Under the pieces are notes generated by a model, which saw only the letters and a list, made by a program, of their open reading frames with translations, ran no database searches and was not told the origin of the DNA. Below, piece after piece: positions 37,101 to 49,056 of a stretch of DNA of 64,000 nucleotides. The DNA lies in assembly GCA_963978895.1 (NCBI GenBank), contig OZ022245.1:673001-737000 (forward strand). The letters run 5' to 3'. The stretch comes from Erpobdella octoculata (taxonomy: Eukaryota; Annelida; Clitellata; Hirudinida; Erpobdellidae). Within the stretch, counting starts at the first letter, position 1. Every line of letters starts with the position of its first letter. The translations under genes and the position numbers were made by a program.

Positions 37101-39075
37101 GGAAGTTCAGAAATTTCTGAGTATTCGACAACTTTGCATCTGTTGCTGACTTTTCTTCATCGCCTTCTCTCATTTGTTTTCCATCGGGCATGGGACTGGT
37201 GGTGGAAACTGTTTTATTGACATTCCACGGAGACGACATGCTGGCGAAAAAGCTTTTGTCTCCAGATTTCTCAACGGGCGAATCGGGTACGGGATACGTT
37301 TCAGCTGGATTCAAACCAGTGGGACTTCTAGGCGGCTTCGAGACGTACTGGACCTTTAATTCAGGTGTTGGCAGGCTGAAGGGAGCCGGACTTGGTGATT
37401 TCCTGGGTGTCGAATCGACTTTAAATTTAATAGAGCCGGTTCTAATAAATGATGCTTCTTTCGGACCCATTTTGACTTCTATAGGCTTTGCAGGAACGGT
37501 GTTTGATTCAGTTACGACCAAAGCTGGAGAATGGCTTTTGCTTTTTGCCTTTATCGTTTCTTCCTTTGCTTTAGATGCTTCGTGGCTAAAAATAGTTTTG
37601 TTCGTAGCGGTTTTTTCGGTGTTTTTGTTGATGCTTTTCGGCTCTTGGGGATGAGTTGTTTCGGGTTTATAGTCGTGGTTCACTTTCTCAATATCTGATT
37701 TCGTCTTATCTGTTAAACTGCTTCTATCGACCTGTCTTCTTATCAGAACCGGCGGGACTGAAACGCGATCCGTGCCTAGATCCGTCGACGGGCTAGTGGG
37801 GGTGCGAAACCTCTCGGGACCCTCTTTTACAGTCACTGGCGACGCCTTCTTCATGTCTAGACGATCAACATCGGCAGGGCTTGAGCCGGCTCCGGGTGAT
37901 GTTGAATTTTTTTTCAATATCGACTTAGCATCATCATCTACGCACTGCATCCGATCCATCACCGGTTGTTTTGACTTTTCCGACATTCCGCGCGAATCGC
38001 TGATTACTTTTTTCGAATCGATCGGTGCAGTTTCTTCGGCTCTTCTTCTCTCGGAGCGACTGTTTTCGTCGCTCGGCGTTGAATTCTTTTCGAGTTTACC
38101 GACGTTTCCGCTCTTGCTCACCAGGTCGTTCATGCGATCTGATTGGATGTTTTTACCGACAGTTGTTGATGCCGTTGCTTTGCCGTTCATCTTGTGTTCC
38201 ACGCTTCCAGTCGTTCTGCGCTGCGATGCTTCCGTCGTCGGTGAGTCTACAACAACGCCGGCCTGTTTCTTCGCGTTATTCCCGAAAGTAGCTGGAGTGA
38301 CGAAGAGCTTCAGGTTGGCGTTGTCCGACTTCAAAATTCCCGTCGGTTTACCCTCCTTCAGAGGGGTTGAGTACGGGGTGCCGGAAACAGGGGCTTGGAA
38401 ATCCTCCGGTGGCGGGATAGCAGATATACGAGTGGTTTTCGTGCTGAACTGAGCTGGTGGAGGGAGGTAGTAGTCCACGTCGTCGTCGTCGTCGTCATCC
38501 GGAGAAGGATCGTCTTCGTCCCGCTGGAAGTATTCAGGAGGGTACACCCCGGTCAATCGAACGCCCCCGTGCTGCAGCTGTTTCAGGTATTCTTTCTGCT
38601 TGCGTAGCTGCTCTTCGTGTTTTTTGCGTTGTTCTTGTTGCTGCTGGTGGAGCAGAGCATGGTGTTGTTGTAGATTCTGTTGCTGTTGCTGTTGCAGCTG
38701 TTGTTCTTTCTGTTTCAACATTTCTTGTTGTTGCCTGTGGTGTTTTTCGACGAGCTTCTGATACTGCTGCTGTTGCAGGAGTACGAATTCCGGCTTCTGG
38801 TGCTGTAGCGATTGTTGATTATGATTATGATGGGATTGAGAGTTTTGCACCTGCTCCGGACTGGTCAAGTAATGCTTCGTGGTAATGGTGGTCGTGGTCA
38901 TGGGGGACGGCTGGTAGCCGGAGATGCACGTCGGGACGGGGTACTGCGCCGCCGGCCTGTCCCAGCTGTTGAACGCCCCCCGATCATCGTCGGCGAAATT
39001 CCTAGCGGTGCTCGGTCGGGATTTGTCCTTGAGGAAGAGGTTTGTCGAAACGATGTGGCTCTGTTTCTGAGACAT
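29174..39075 (-). CDS. HSPA12A: HSPA12-like Hsp70-family protein with very long disordered N-terminus
   Basis: Thirteen exons join in phase to about 1,452 aa: 37058-39075 (ATG), 35402-35658, 34631-34805, 34175-34514, 33700-33921, 33395-33605, 32620-32745, 31634-31836, 31193-31361, 30773-30901, 30204-30392, 29514-29767, 29174-29239 (stop TGA). The ATPase region starts near residue 840 with [16 protein letters not shown] (phosphate 1), then [53 protein letters not shown] (phosphate 2), [27 protein letters not shown] and FLVGGFAES (adenosine motif). It ends with FGDTEIK and [10 protein letters not shown] instead of an EEVD-type tail, as in HSPA12A/B, which lack the typical Hsp70 substrate domain. 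Exon 1 encodes Q-rich coiled-coil-like, acidic and Ser/Pro/Lys-rich sequence. Its donor is uncertain: 37058 and 37049 both fit phase 2. Family members act as cytosolic ATP-binding chaperone-like proteins. The A/B assignment is not resolvable. Confidence 0.88.
30040..30121 (-). repeat. tRNA-like pol III sequence in intron
   Basis: On the minus strand an A-box-like AGTCGAGAAGGTAGAGCG is followed by GGTTCAACTCC (B box). Acceptor-stem pairing is not evident, so it is more likely a tRNA-derived repeat or pseudogene than a working tRNA. Confidence 0.4.
31090..31152. repeat. (TC)n polypyrimidine tract
   Basis: CT-rich tract directly beyond the exon 31193-31361 donor in the HSPA12-like gene. Confidence 0.95.
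31850..32610. other. Intron of the HSPA12-like gene, with GAT/GGT microsatellite at 32166-32286
   Basis: Intron between exons 32620-32745 and 31634-31836. Beyond the interrupted triplet repeat I see no coding signal. Confidence 0.8.
35185..35400. repeat. Minisatellite, about 70-bp unit, abutting a splice donor
   Basis: Three copies of a unit containing CATCATACCAGAGATGTTGC, GTACTTATGGTGCGAGTACG and CCAAGTACTACAT. The third copy ends at the exon 35402-35658 donor: the repeat contains CATCATACC, which reads GGTATGATG on the gene strand and supplies the GT. Confidence 0.92.
35765..36119 (+). repeat. SINE-like element with (ACATT/CACAT)n tail
   Basis: Head with GGCTGAGGTTCTG and AGGTTCGAAGG (weak A/B boxes), a unique body, then GAGGCGCTATAAAAATGCTC and a pentanucleotide tail of ACATT changing to CACAT. 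The tail resumes at 36954 beyond the hAT insertion. Confidence 0.6.
36128..36953 (-). mobile_element. hAT-family derivative (826 bp) with transposase C-terminal relic
   Basis: Ends CAGTGATGGGCAACA and, reversed, CAGTGATGGGCAGTAG form the terminal inverted repeats. The octamer ATCACATC flanks both sides (36120-36127, 36954-36961), fitting the 8-bp hAT target duplication, although the host repeat itself has a 5-bp period. On the minus strand 36620-36490 reads [20 protein letters not shown] followed by RRCK and FEKLVFL, the hAT C-terminal dimerisation motif. Both ends are filled with AGTAGTTAAACT-type subterminal repeats. The rest of the transposase is missing, so it is non-autonomous. Confidence 0.88.
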
Positions 39076-40384
39076 CGCAGGACCTTGAAGCAGAAGAACT
39101 GCCAGGTGTTAGATGATGTTAGTTGGTTAGTGTTGCGCCTCCTGGTGATGATGTAACACAACTGTGGGTGTTAGTGTTAGTAGGGCTGCTGAAATTGTTA
39201 CTAGGTGTCGTCTCTAAAGCTGTAGGATTGAACTCATGTTGGAGGAAGGCTGGTATTTTTCTTTCTTTCTTTTCTTCTTTTTTATTTTTTTAACTGAAAA
39301 TAGATAATTCCTAATTGAATGTAAATAGAATTATGTGCTTCCATCTACATTTTATAAGAAGACGTTTCAGATAATGCGGATGAAAGAAAAAAACCACCTG
39401 ATAAGCTTATAAAGCTGTCTTTTTGTTATTTTTTTCCTAATTATCCGTTCGTCTTATCAGAGAAAACAAAAACAAAAAATTTCCAACGAACTTGCCGACA
39501 ACTAAATTATTTTGAAGAAAAAAAGAATTAGAAGAAGAAACACGTGTGTAGGTACCTACGGTGCAATAATCGTTCAACATTACTTCAATGTGGGAGAGAG
39601 AAAAAAAAGTTACCAACTGAAACCAGGCTGAATTTCAGATTTGAACCGCGCTAGAATGGTATAGATGCGAGCCATGTGGAAAATGAATTGAACTTTAGTT
39701 GTAGTTCTATGTCAGTGCGTTTGTTTATGTGTGTGTGTGCGTGCGTGCACTTTGTCTACGTGGGTGTGTGTTTGTATTTGTGCATGTATGCATGTGTGTG
39801 TGTGAGTGTTAGCTCTCAGCCGAACTAAGTTGATCCGAATGCCAATAATATATGATCAAATATATCTAATGGAAACTAAATATGTTAATTGAATTAAGGA
39901 GTGGAATGAAAACCATAAAAGAGAGAAAAAAAAGTATAGTTAATTAATATCTCAAGATGGCCCTAAGACTTCAGAAGGTAAAATGGCCGTCGCATCGTCC
40001 ACCTTCTGGAAAACTCATCGACAAATCATCACGTCCGCCACACACGTTCCTCTAATCACTTTTCTTTTCCTGAAAAAAGAGAAATCACTCCAAAAGAGAG
40101 TGAACTTGTAGAAATGAAAGGTTCAAAGATGAATATATCGTAGTACTTTTTAGACGTAGTAAATGAAACAGAGATTGAGAAAGCGCACTAGTAGCGCCTC
40201 TGTAGTAAGCCGCGGTCTGAAATAACAACATTTATTGTTTGTAGTACACGCATTTAAATAATATGAGAGAAATGCATAGCAAGTATATAACACTGTAATC
40301 GTACATTAGCACTGTTTCGTAGTCATGTAGAACATTTAAAAAACAAAACAGCCGCTCGTGTTTACACGTGTGAACAGCACATGC

Positions 40385-40610
40385 AACACACATAAAGAAA
40401 AACACAAGCAAATCTACACATATAAAGAAAAACTCAAGCAAATCTACACATATAAAGAAACACACAAGCAGATCTACACATATAAAGAAACACACAAGCA
40501 GATCTACACATATAAAGAAAAACTCAAGCAAAACTAAACATATAACGAAACAAACAAGCAAATCCACACATATGAAGAAAAACTCAAGCATACAAGCAGA
40601 TCTACACATG
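40385..40610. repeat. Minisatellite, about 30-bp unit
   Basis: About seven copies of a unit containing CTACACATATAAAGAAA followed by CACAAGCAGAT. Related sequence recurs loosely at 41660-41790. Confidence 0.92.
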
Positions 40611-41384
40611 AAGAACAGGCCAACTAGCTGGACAGGCCACTCACTAGATGGCCGTCTCCGCTACACGTTTGAAAAAAACAAAAGTTAATCTACACACATG
40701 ACGAAAGACACACCAGAAAATCCACACATACCTATTATTAGGACATGGAATCTAAGACCGAAACCAGACGTCATAAGATGGGTAAAATCTTACTTCTTAA
40801 GGGGTGGAGGCGATGGAGCGAAATGGAAAAAGCACGTTCATACGCAAAGATGGCATCCCAAGCAAATGGCGACTTTTTCTATAGACTTAAGTCCATGCTT
40901 TATGTCAACACAGATCGTGAAAGTGTTGTATACTTGTATACAATAATACAGAGATATGAATTACTAAATTAGAATCCAAGAGTGCAACAGCAGACGACAA
41001 AAATCTAGCAAGCCTAGGAAAGAAAACTTTTTCTTTTCACAAAAACTTTAAAAACTGGTTTTAAAAACCTTATTATTATTATTATAAAATATTACTTTGT
41101 TTACCTTTTTAGATTATATTATATTTTACTCAATAATTATATTTACCGTTTTGATTTATTTTGCAAATCTTGTTGTGAATTGTTTTTTCCATGATAACCA
41201 AAGTAAAAGCAGCGCATCCATTGATTTTGATTATTTTTCAGGCTAACTTACCTACCGCCACTAAAGTGAAACAACACTGAAAGAATTTATAACTAAGTTA
41301 ACAACTCTTCTTTAAAACTCAAAAAAGCCGCAAATTCTAAGCATCTTCCGAGCGAAGTGCAAAGTATTTTTCTAATCTTTACCC

Positions 41385-41590
41385 TCTACCTACGCCCCCT
41401 ACCTCACTACCTGCGCCCCCTACCTCACTACCTGCGCCCCCTACCTCACTGCCTGCGCCCCTACCTCACTACCTGCGCCCCCTACCTCACTGCCTGCGCC
41501 CCTACCTCACTACCTGCGCCCCCTACCTCACTACCTGCGCCCCCTACCTCACTACCTTCGCCCCCTACCTCACTACCTGCGCCCGTCCCC
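41385..41590. repeat. Minisatellite, about 21-bp unit
   Basis: About ten copies of CTACCTCACTACCTGCGCCC, with one-base indels in two units (CGCCCCTACC for CGCCCCCTACC), so no reading frame runs through. Confidence 0.95.
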
Positions 41591-42052
41591 GCGGTTCCAA
41601 GCCTGGAAGAAACACCCAACACGTACAACTATCTATCACTACATAAACTCATAAGCGAATCCACGCTTAAAAAGAAACACATAAATAAACACACAAGCAA
41701 ATCTATACATCTAAAGAAACACACATCAAAATATGCACATAAGAAGGCATACATAAATATACTAAACACACAACAAAATCTACACATTTGAAGAAATTAC
41801 ATGAAAACAAGCATAATTTAATTTCAATAATTTCAATAATTTCTTTCTTATTAACATCCACGCTTCTTCTTCTATCATATTTCCGTTGGAGTAAAAAGCA
41901 AAGCAATGCTATTTATTATTATTATCTCTCTCTATAGAATAACCTTGACGATTTCGTCTGCACAACAAATTGAATATGTTTGTGTGTGTGTGTTTCTCTA
42001 TGTGCTTGTTCACATACGCACAAGTGAAAACACATACAAAAGGTTACACACG

Positions 42053-42174
42053 CATACATACATACATACATACATACATACATACATACATACATACATA
42101 CATACATACATACATACATACATACATACATACATACATACATACATACATACATACATACATACATACATACA
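42053..42174. repeat. (CATA)n microsatellite
   Basis: About 120 bp of pure tetranucleotide. Confidence 0.98.
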
Positions 42175-42669
42175 AACAAACACAAACACACACGCTCATT
42201 CACACGTGTATGAACCAGATGTAAGTCTGGCTTTTATCGTTGTCTTGTTTGTACTCGCAGAATACGTTCAATTCATAGTCTGCAGATCTGCAAGTCTGCA
42301 AGTCTGCCAGTCTGCAGTAAAATACCAACGTAGTAAACATGATTTACATCACTTTACTCCTAATTAATCAAACTCAAAACTTTTCCTGTCATTGAACTTT
42401 TCCGCATTTAGGATAACATAATTGTAGATTCAAACTTCAGCTTCAAGCTAGCAGGAATAGCTAGCAGAGTAGCTGGCAGCAAGAGTAGCTAGCTGAAAGT
42501 TTTAACTAGCTAAAGCAGCTTGCAGAAGTAGGTAGCTGGGCTGTTTTCTAGGAGAAAATGTGTCGCTCGGACGAAAAAATATAGCTTCTTGCAGCCCAAA
42601 CGGGTTGTTATTCTGAAATCGGGGAATGGCTTTTGAAAGCGGTTCAGTTGTCATGAATTCAAGATGACA

Positions 42670-42800
42670 CGTGTGTGATCAAGTAGACATATATGTGGTC
42701 AAGTAGACATATTTGTGGTCAGGTAGACATATTTGTGGCCATGTAGACATCGTGTGGTCAATTAGGCATTCTGTTGTCAAGTAGACATGCGTGTGATCAA
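42670..42800. repeat. Minisatellite, about 20-bp unit
   Basis: About six copies of a unit containing TGTGGTCAAGTAGACATAT. Confidence 0.88.
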
Positions 42801-44394
42801 GTAGATGTGTGCATTCGTATACTCTGCCAGCTTTCTGGTAGTTCTTTAGTATTGGCTTAAAAGTACCCAATTTTTTTCAAATTTGTAAATGTACAAGTTA
42901 CTGTTCTTTTATCTTTTAAAACTGATGTCAATGGTTAACATTTATTCGTTCTTTCGTTCGTTCGTTCGTTCCTGTCCTAGTTAGCAAGTAATTAGCGAAC
43001 ATCTATGTGTACATGTAGAACGTTCACAAGATGATTTCATCTTAGAAGGAGTTAGGGAGTTAGGGCTTAGGTGGGTACCGAAATTCCTCTTCTCCGTGGT
43101 GTTCCACGACCAAACGGCTTCTAATCCCCTAACCAGAGAGGTTGAACCAATTACATCTGCTTGCCGAAAATGCTGAAACAATGTCTCGGGGTCGAGGTGG
43201 GGGTATTTTTCCAAGGCTTGTACTGCAAGGAAAAGTCTGGAGTCTTGCAATGAGAGCGATACAAAAAACTTCATTAGAAGAAGACTTCTTTGAAGTTCAA
43301 CAACATGAGTAAGCATTTCTGCATGTGAGTTAGGTGGGGATTTATTAGACGTGTTTGTAAGCTAGAGGAAGAACAGCAAAGGTGTTGGATCGAGTGAGAG
43401 AATATTGCATAGAACGGGAACATCAGCATGGCAACCTTCCCACAACAATGCCTTACCATCATATGGCCACGTGATTATAAATTACAGACAATATGGAAAG
43501 GTTTTACTATTTTAAAAAAATTATTACGTAAAAGAGGTAATGAAGCTGTGAGTAAAAGCTTAAAGGATACATACTACATTCACTGCACGGACCTGACCTT
43601 GATTTAAAGGTTTTCAACAAACGGGCTGGGTCGAGTTTGAAATTAAGCCGGGTCAGGGGTCAGGATGGGCTGAGATTTTTGCCGTGTATAGTTGCCGATG
43701 GGCCGGCCTGCAAAAATTCGGCCCATGCAGTATAGATACTCTACTCTATATTATTTTTCAATAAATAAATATCTTTTCGATATTCAAACTCGGATTGGTG
43801 GCTACCCTGAAATTTTTACGAATCGTAAGTTAAAATTTAGGGATATAACATCAAAGCTTGATTTGTTCACCGGTCTTCAATAAGTATTTATAGCAACCAA
43901 TTATTTTGACGGGTTGGGCATACGTTGGCCCTGTATCTCCCGAAGGGGTGTAGGGGGAGTTAGGGAAGGTTGGTAACGTGCGTGACTACTATAAGTCAAG
44001 CCCTTCAATGTAAATGATTGTTAACCGTATTTCAATGAAAATAAATAAAATAAATATTATTAAAACAATATTATTATAGACTCACCGTTTTCTTTTTCGT
44101 TTTTTTAATATTATAACAGAAATTCGTTATTATTCGAGAGACATCACAGCTGATTTGAGCTGATATTATACAAACTCTTTCATTAAAACGATGTTTAAAA
44201 TTTATTTTTTATTCCAACAGGTAAACATTCTGTTAAAAATATTATCTAATAAAAATATCTTTAAATAAATGAAAGAATATATTTCAATTTCCTATATAAT
44301 TCCAGCAATCCTTCCGCTGAGTATCTAAAACTACTTACTATGAAAAGCTCGTTGGTTTGGAACACGTTTGGTAGTCAGTTTGATGGGTTGTTTT

Positions 44395-44758
44395 GTTTGT
44401 GTGTTCCTCCGTGTGTGTGTGTGTTCCTATGTGTGTGTGTTCCTCTGTGTGTGCGTTCCTCTGTGTGTGTACGTGCTTGAAGAGATGCTGATGGTGATGA
44501 TGATGAAATGTGTGTACTTGTATGTCTGTTTGTTTGTGTGTGTGTTTAGTGTTTATGTGTGTGTGCTTTAAAGATGGAGAGAACGAAATATAAAAGATGG
44601 ATTTATTGATAGAACACAAAGCGAGAAAGAGAGAGAACGAGAAAGAGAGAGAACGAGAAAGAGATATGGAGAGAGATATTGTAGAATGTAGTGCATTTGA
44701 GTGAGCATCATCCAGCATCAGCTGCAAACTTTTCAAATTTCTGTTATAAGAAACCTGC

Positions 44759-44790
<32 letters not shown>

Positions 44791-45085
44791 ACTCTCAATT
44801 TCTCTCTCACTCTTTCTCTCGCGCTCTCTCACTCTTTCTCTCGCACAAACACACAAATACGCACACTCTTTTTTCCTTTTCCTCCTATTATTTCATCAGA
44901 TAACTTTTTAAAACACGTGATATATATGTGTCAATATCTCGTTTCAATACACTCACTCCGCCACACTCCTTTTACTAGTTCCTCTAATGTATCAATTCCC
45001 ACCGGGACAACCGGAGTGTCTTTTCCAGAGAGAGAGAGAGAGGGAGAGGGGGGAGGAAGAGAGAGAGAGGGGGGAAGAAATTGAC
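44395..45085. repeat. Low-complexity GT, GA and TC tracts
   Basis: Successive TGTGTG, GAGAGA, CTCTCT and GGGAGAGAG stretches. The apparent frames here are repeat translations. Confidence 0.9.
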
Positions 45086-45225
45086 CAAGGGATGCGGGAA
45101 ATTAAAAATAGTGCTCGCAGATTTGAGAATAGTACTGATATTATTAATTAACTCACCTTTAAGATAACAATTCCATTACACAGTCTTCCAATAGATGGTG
45201 GATCTGCCAGAGGACGACGAAGACG

Positions 45226-45936
<711 letters not shown>

Positions 45937-46084
45937 CATGTCTTGTAAACGTTAACAAGTTTTCTTCAAGAGTTTTTAAGTGACGTTTCTGTTTAATTTC
46001 TGCATGTTTTCGCGTTTCGAATGCCATTAAGCCTGGAGGGGAACTACGATCGATCCAAAAGCCATTTTAATGATGTTGGTGATT

Positions 46085-46240
46085 ATGATGATGATGATGA
46101 CGGTGAAGGTGATGGCGGCAAAGACGACGACGATGACGATGACGACGACGACGATGATGATGATGATGACAATGATGATGATGATGACGATGATGACGAC
46201 GACGACGATGATGATGATGATGATGATAGTGATGACGATA
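46085..46240. repeat. Interrupted GAT/GAC microsatellite
   Basis: GAT/GAC mixed tract about 150 bp to the right of the pure GAT array; the interruptions suggest an older or stabilised array. Confidence 0.95.
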
Positions 46241-47227
46241 TTCATGGGTTTGGACATCGACTTGTTAACGAGTAACCTTATAAGCACCAAGACATCTTCC
46301 ATCTTTGCTTATTCGATCAGCAGAATTCAATCAATCAATCAATTGACCTGGCCTGAGCAATCAATCGATTTTAAATCTTTTTTATTTCACAGAATGGTTT
46401 TTTTTGTCTAGTGTCGTTAATACTTTGGAGAGTTTTTGAAGAAAGTAATATTTTTTAATACTTTTTATTCAAAAATCGTTCTGGTTTGACACTTCTAACT
46501 CTTTCTGCTATTTTTTAAAATATTTAATTAAATTAATTTTAATCTAATGAAAAGTTTACTAATGTTTTTTTCCATTTTTCTTCTTAACAATAATTGCTAA
46601 TGCTAACTCATACCAGGCATTTTTATCTTTAATGGTTTATTAGGTACCTTCTTTTTTATTCATACATCGCTTGGAGCAGCAGTTTAGTGGAAATTTGGAA
46701 ATACATACCTAATCTGTCGTCTACAGTAGACTGCTATGAAAAGTTGGGCATATCGTATATAATAAATAGTAATCTTAAGTAATCTAAGATGAGATGGCAT
46801 TGCATTCCATGCTGTTAGTCATCAGTTTGTATTGTAAGCTCCGTAGTTATTTTTTTTCATTTCCACAAGATATCCTTCACCGTCTACGCGTCTACTCTCT
46901 AGTTATAGTCTCTTATACCAAATAGTCTGGCTAGAACTTGTAACTTTTTAATTTTTTAATATGACATTTCAAGGATTTGTTGCTCGTTTCCCCAGAAAAT
47001 TTAAAGGCCAATAAAATATTTTTTGATTTACAGTTTTAGTTCAAATACTTTAGTAAATACTTAGTTCAAATGAGTGTGGAGTGGATGTATGAGCAAGTCT
47101 TTCATCGGCCTCATCATCATGGGGGACTCAATAAGTTCGTTCGATTGCACTGGTGTAACTATGGGCAGTGACAACAGTAATGTAACTATATACACTCAAA
47201 TATACAGTGACGTAACTAACGGTAAGA

Positions 47228-47556
47228 CAGTGGCGTGGCGAAGGGGCAAGAGGGGCATCTGCCCCCGGCCCCAAGCTTTGGGGGCGCCAAAAAGCAAAAG
47301 GCAAGACAACAATTTCACCAAAGTTTAGCCATTTTTGAACATGTAAAACATGTAAAATTAACAAATTGTATTTTTGCACTATTTCGCACAAGTTATTTCT
47401 AAAAATTTTTTGGGGAGGGTCTCACCGAGTCCCGGATATGGCTCTGGCGCCTTCGGTTTCATCGGTTTTGGTCGTCCAATTGGGAAGACAATGGAAGATG
47501 GGGGCGCATTTTTTATACCTTGTCCCCGGGCGCCAGATACCTTTGTTACGCCACTG
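47228..47556. mobile_element. Non-autonomous hAT-type MITE (329 bp)
   Basis: Left end CAGTGGCGTGGCGAAGG, right end reversed CAGTGGCGTAACAAAGG. Flanking octamers CGGTAAGA (47220-47227) and CGGAAAGA (47557-47564) differ at one base. GGGGGCGCC blocks lie inside both ends. No transposase frame. Confidence 0.78.
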
Positions 47557-47651
47557 CGGAAAGAGGTGTAACAACCGGGATCATTGCAACCGACCCCAGA
47601 TAACCTTGTCTCTAGATTCCAGCATGGAGATGAGAGATTATCTGCAAAGAA

Positions 47652-48370
47652 CAGAGGCGTAGCGAGGGTTTTTGGCGCCCGGGGCAAAACTATAAATTTT
47701 GCGCTCCCCCCCGTTTTGGCGCCATCTTTTCGCGATCAGTATTTGAAAAAAAATGCGGCAAGCAAAAATTTTATTTAAAATACCGTAAAGAACAGAAATA
47801 ATTTTTTTTTTAATCCACAAAACTCAGTGAGAATAAATGTAATAAATAAATGTCAATAAATGCACACACTGATGAAATTAAATATGGTCCTTAGGCTGTG
47901 TGTCATAAACTTGATGTCATAAAGGAGGTGTGCTGCACAGGGCACAGACGTTCTAGATAGCAAGAGCAGCTTTCAAAACATTGGCTCTACGTCAACGATG
48001 TGAAATGACTGGTGGCTGGAGCATGAAGGGGTCACCAAGTTCCACCTTGCCTGAGCCAGAGATCTGTGCCTAGATTGTGGCTGGTGGGTTTGAAATGAAA
48101 CACATGAGTGACATGGCTCTCTCCCTTCCTAAGAACCTAACAAGTTTGATGCTGCAGAACAACTAAATGGACTGAAGCAGCAGATATACAACTAGACTGT
48201 GGACGACATCCTGATGCAAGGAAGGAAACTACTGTTGTTCTTGCATCTTACGCAAACTTTGAGAGAGAGTTAGTCTAGCATGAATATACTGTATCTTCTT
48301 CTTCGGCGCCCCCCAAGATGGCGCCCGGGGCAGCTCGCCCCCCCTGCCCCCCCCCCTAGCTACGCCCCTG
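47652..48370. mobile_element. Non-autonomous hAT-type element (719 bp)
   Basis: Left end CAGAGGCGTAGCGAGGG, right end reversed CAGGGGCGTAGCTAGGGG. The octamer GCAAAGAA is perfectly duplicated at 47644-47651 and 48371-48378. GGCGCCCGGGGCA appears just inside both ends in opposite orientation. The terminal style recalls Tip100-like hAT elements (inference). The interior has no intact frame. Confidence 0.85.
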
Positions 48371-48912
48371 GCAAAGAAGAGACTCCACATGGAACCAAAA
48401 AAAACCTCATCTCAATCATTGTCATCAAATTTTCAGTCAAAAACCCACCACAAAACGAGCTTGAATTCCGTCTAATTTTGAATAACAAATCAATATAGGT
48501 ACATGCAGGCCAGCTAACGACAAAAGATGTTTTCAAAATCTACAAACATGAAAGCAAACAGCCGGCTAAACTGTCGATGCGTTACATTCCATTTACATGC
48601 GTTACATTCCATTCGAGATCATTCTATTAACACAACACTAGCGACGCGTTTTGGTCGCTCTGTCGGTCTGTCAGTATACGTTAATACATAATCATAGATG
48701 TCTGTATTAGACGATTTAACCGTATTTATTATTATTTTTATTTGTTTCTGTTACTACTTTATTGATTTTATTGTCGTTATATATTCTGGTAATTAATCTG
48801 GTCGCTCGCTTTTAAATAAATTCTAACTGCCGCAAGGTCTGTCGCTCAAATTGACCGGTTAATCGTCAATCGAGTATATTTAATATTATAATTGCGTCAT
48901 TATTTATGCAAG

Positions 48913-49056
<144 letters not shown>

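Noticed and set aside
37190..39156. Plus-strand frames of 114-226 aa opposite HSPA12-like exon 1
   Set aside because: Antisense shadows of the long minus-strand coding exon.
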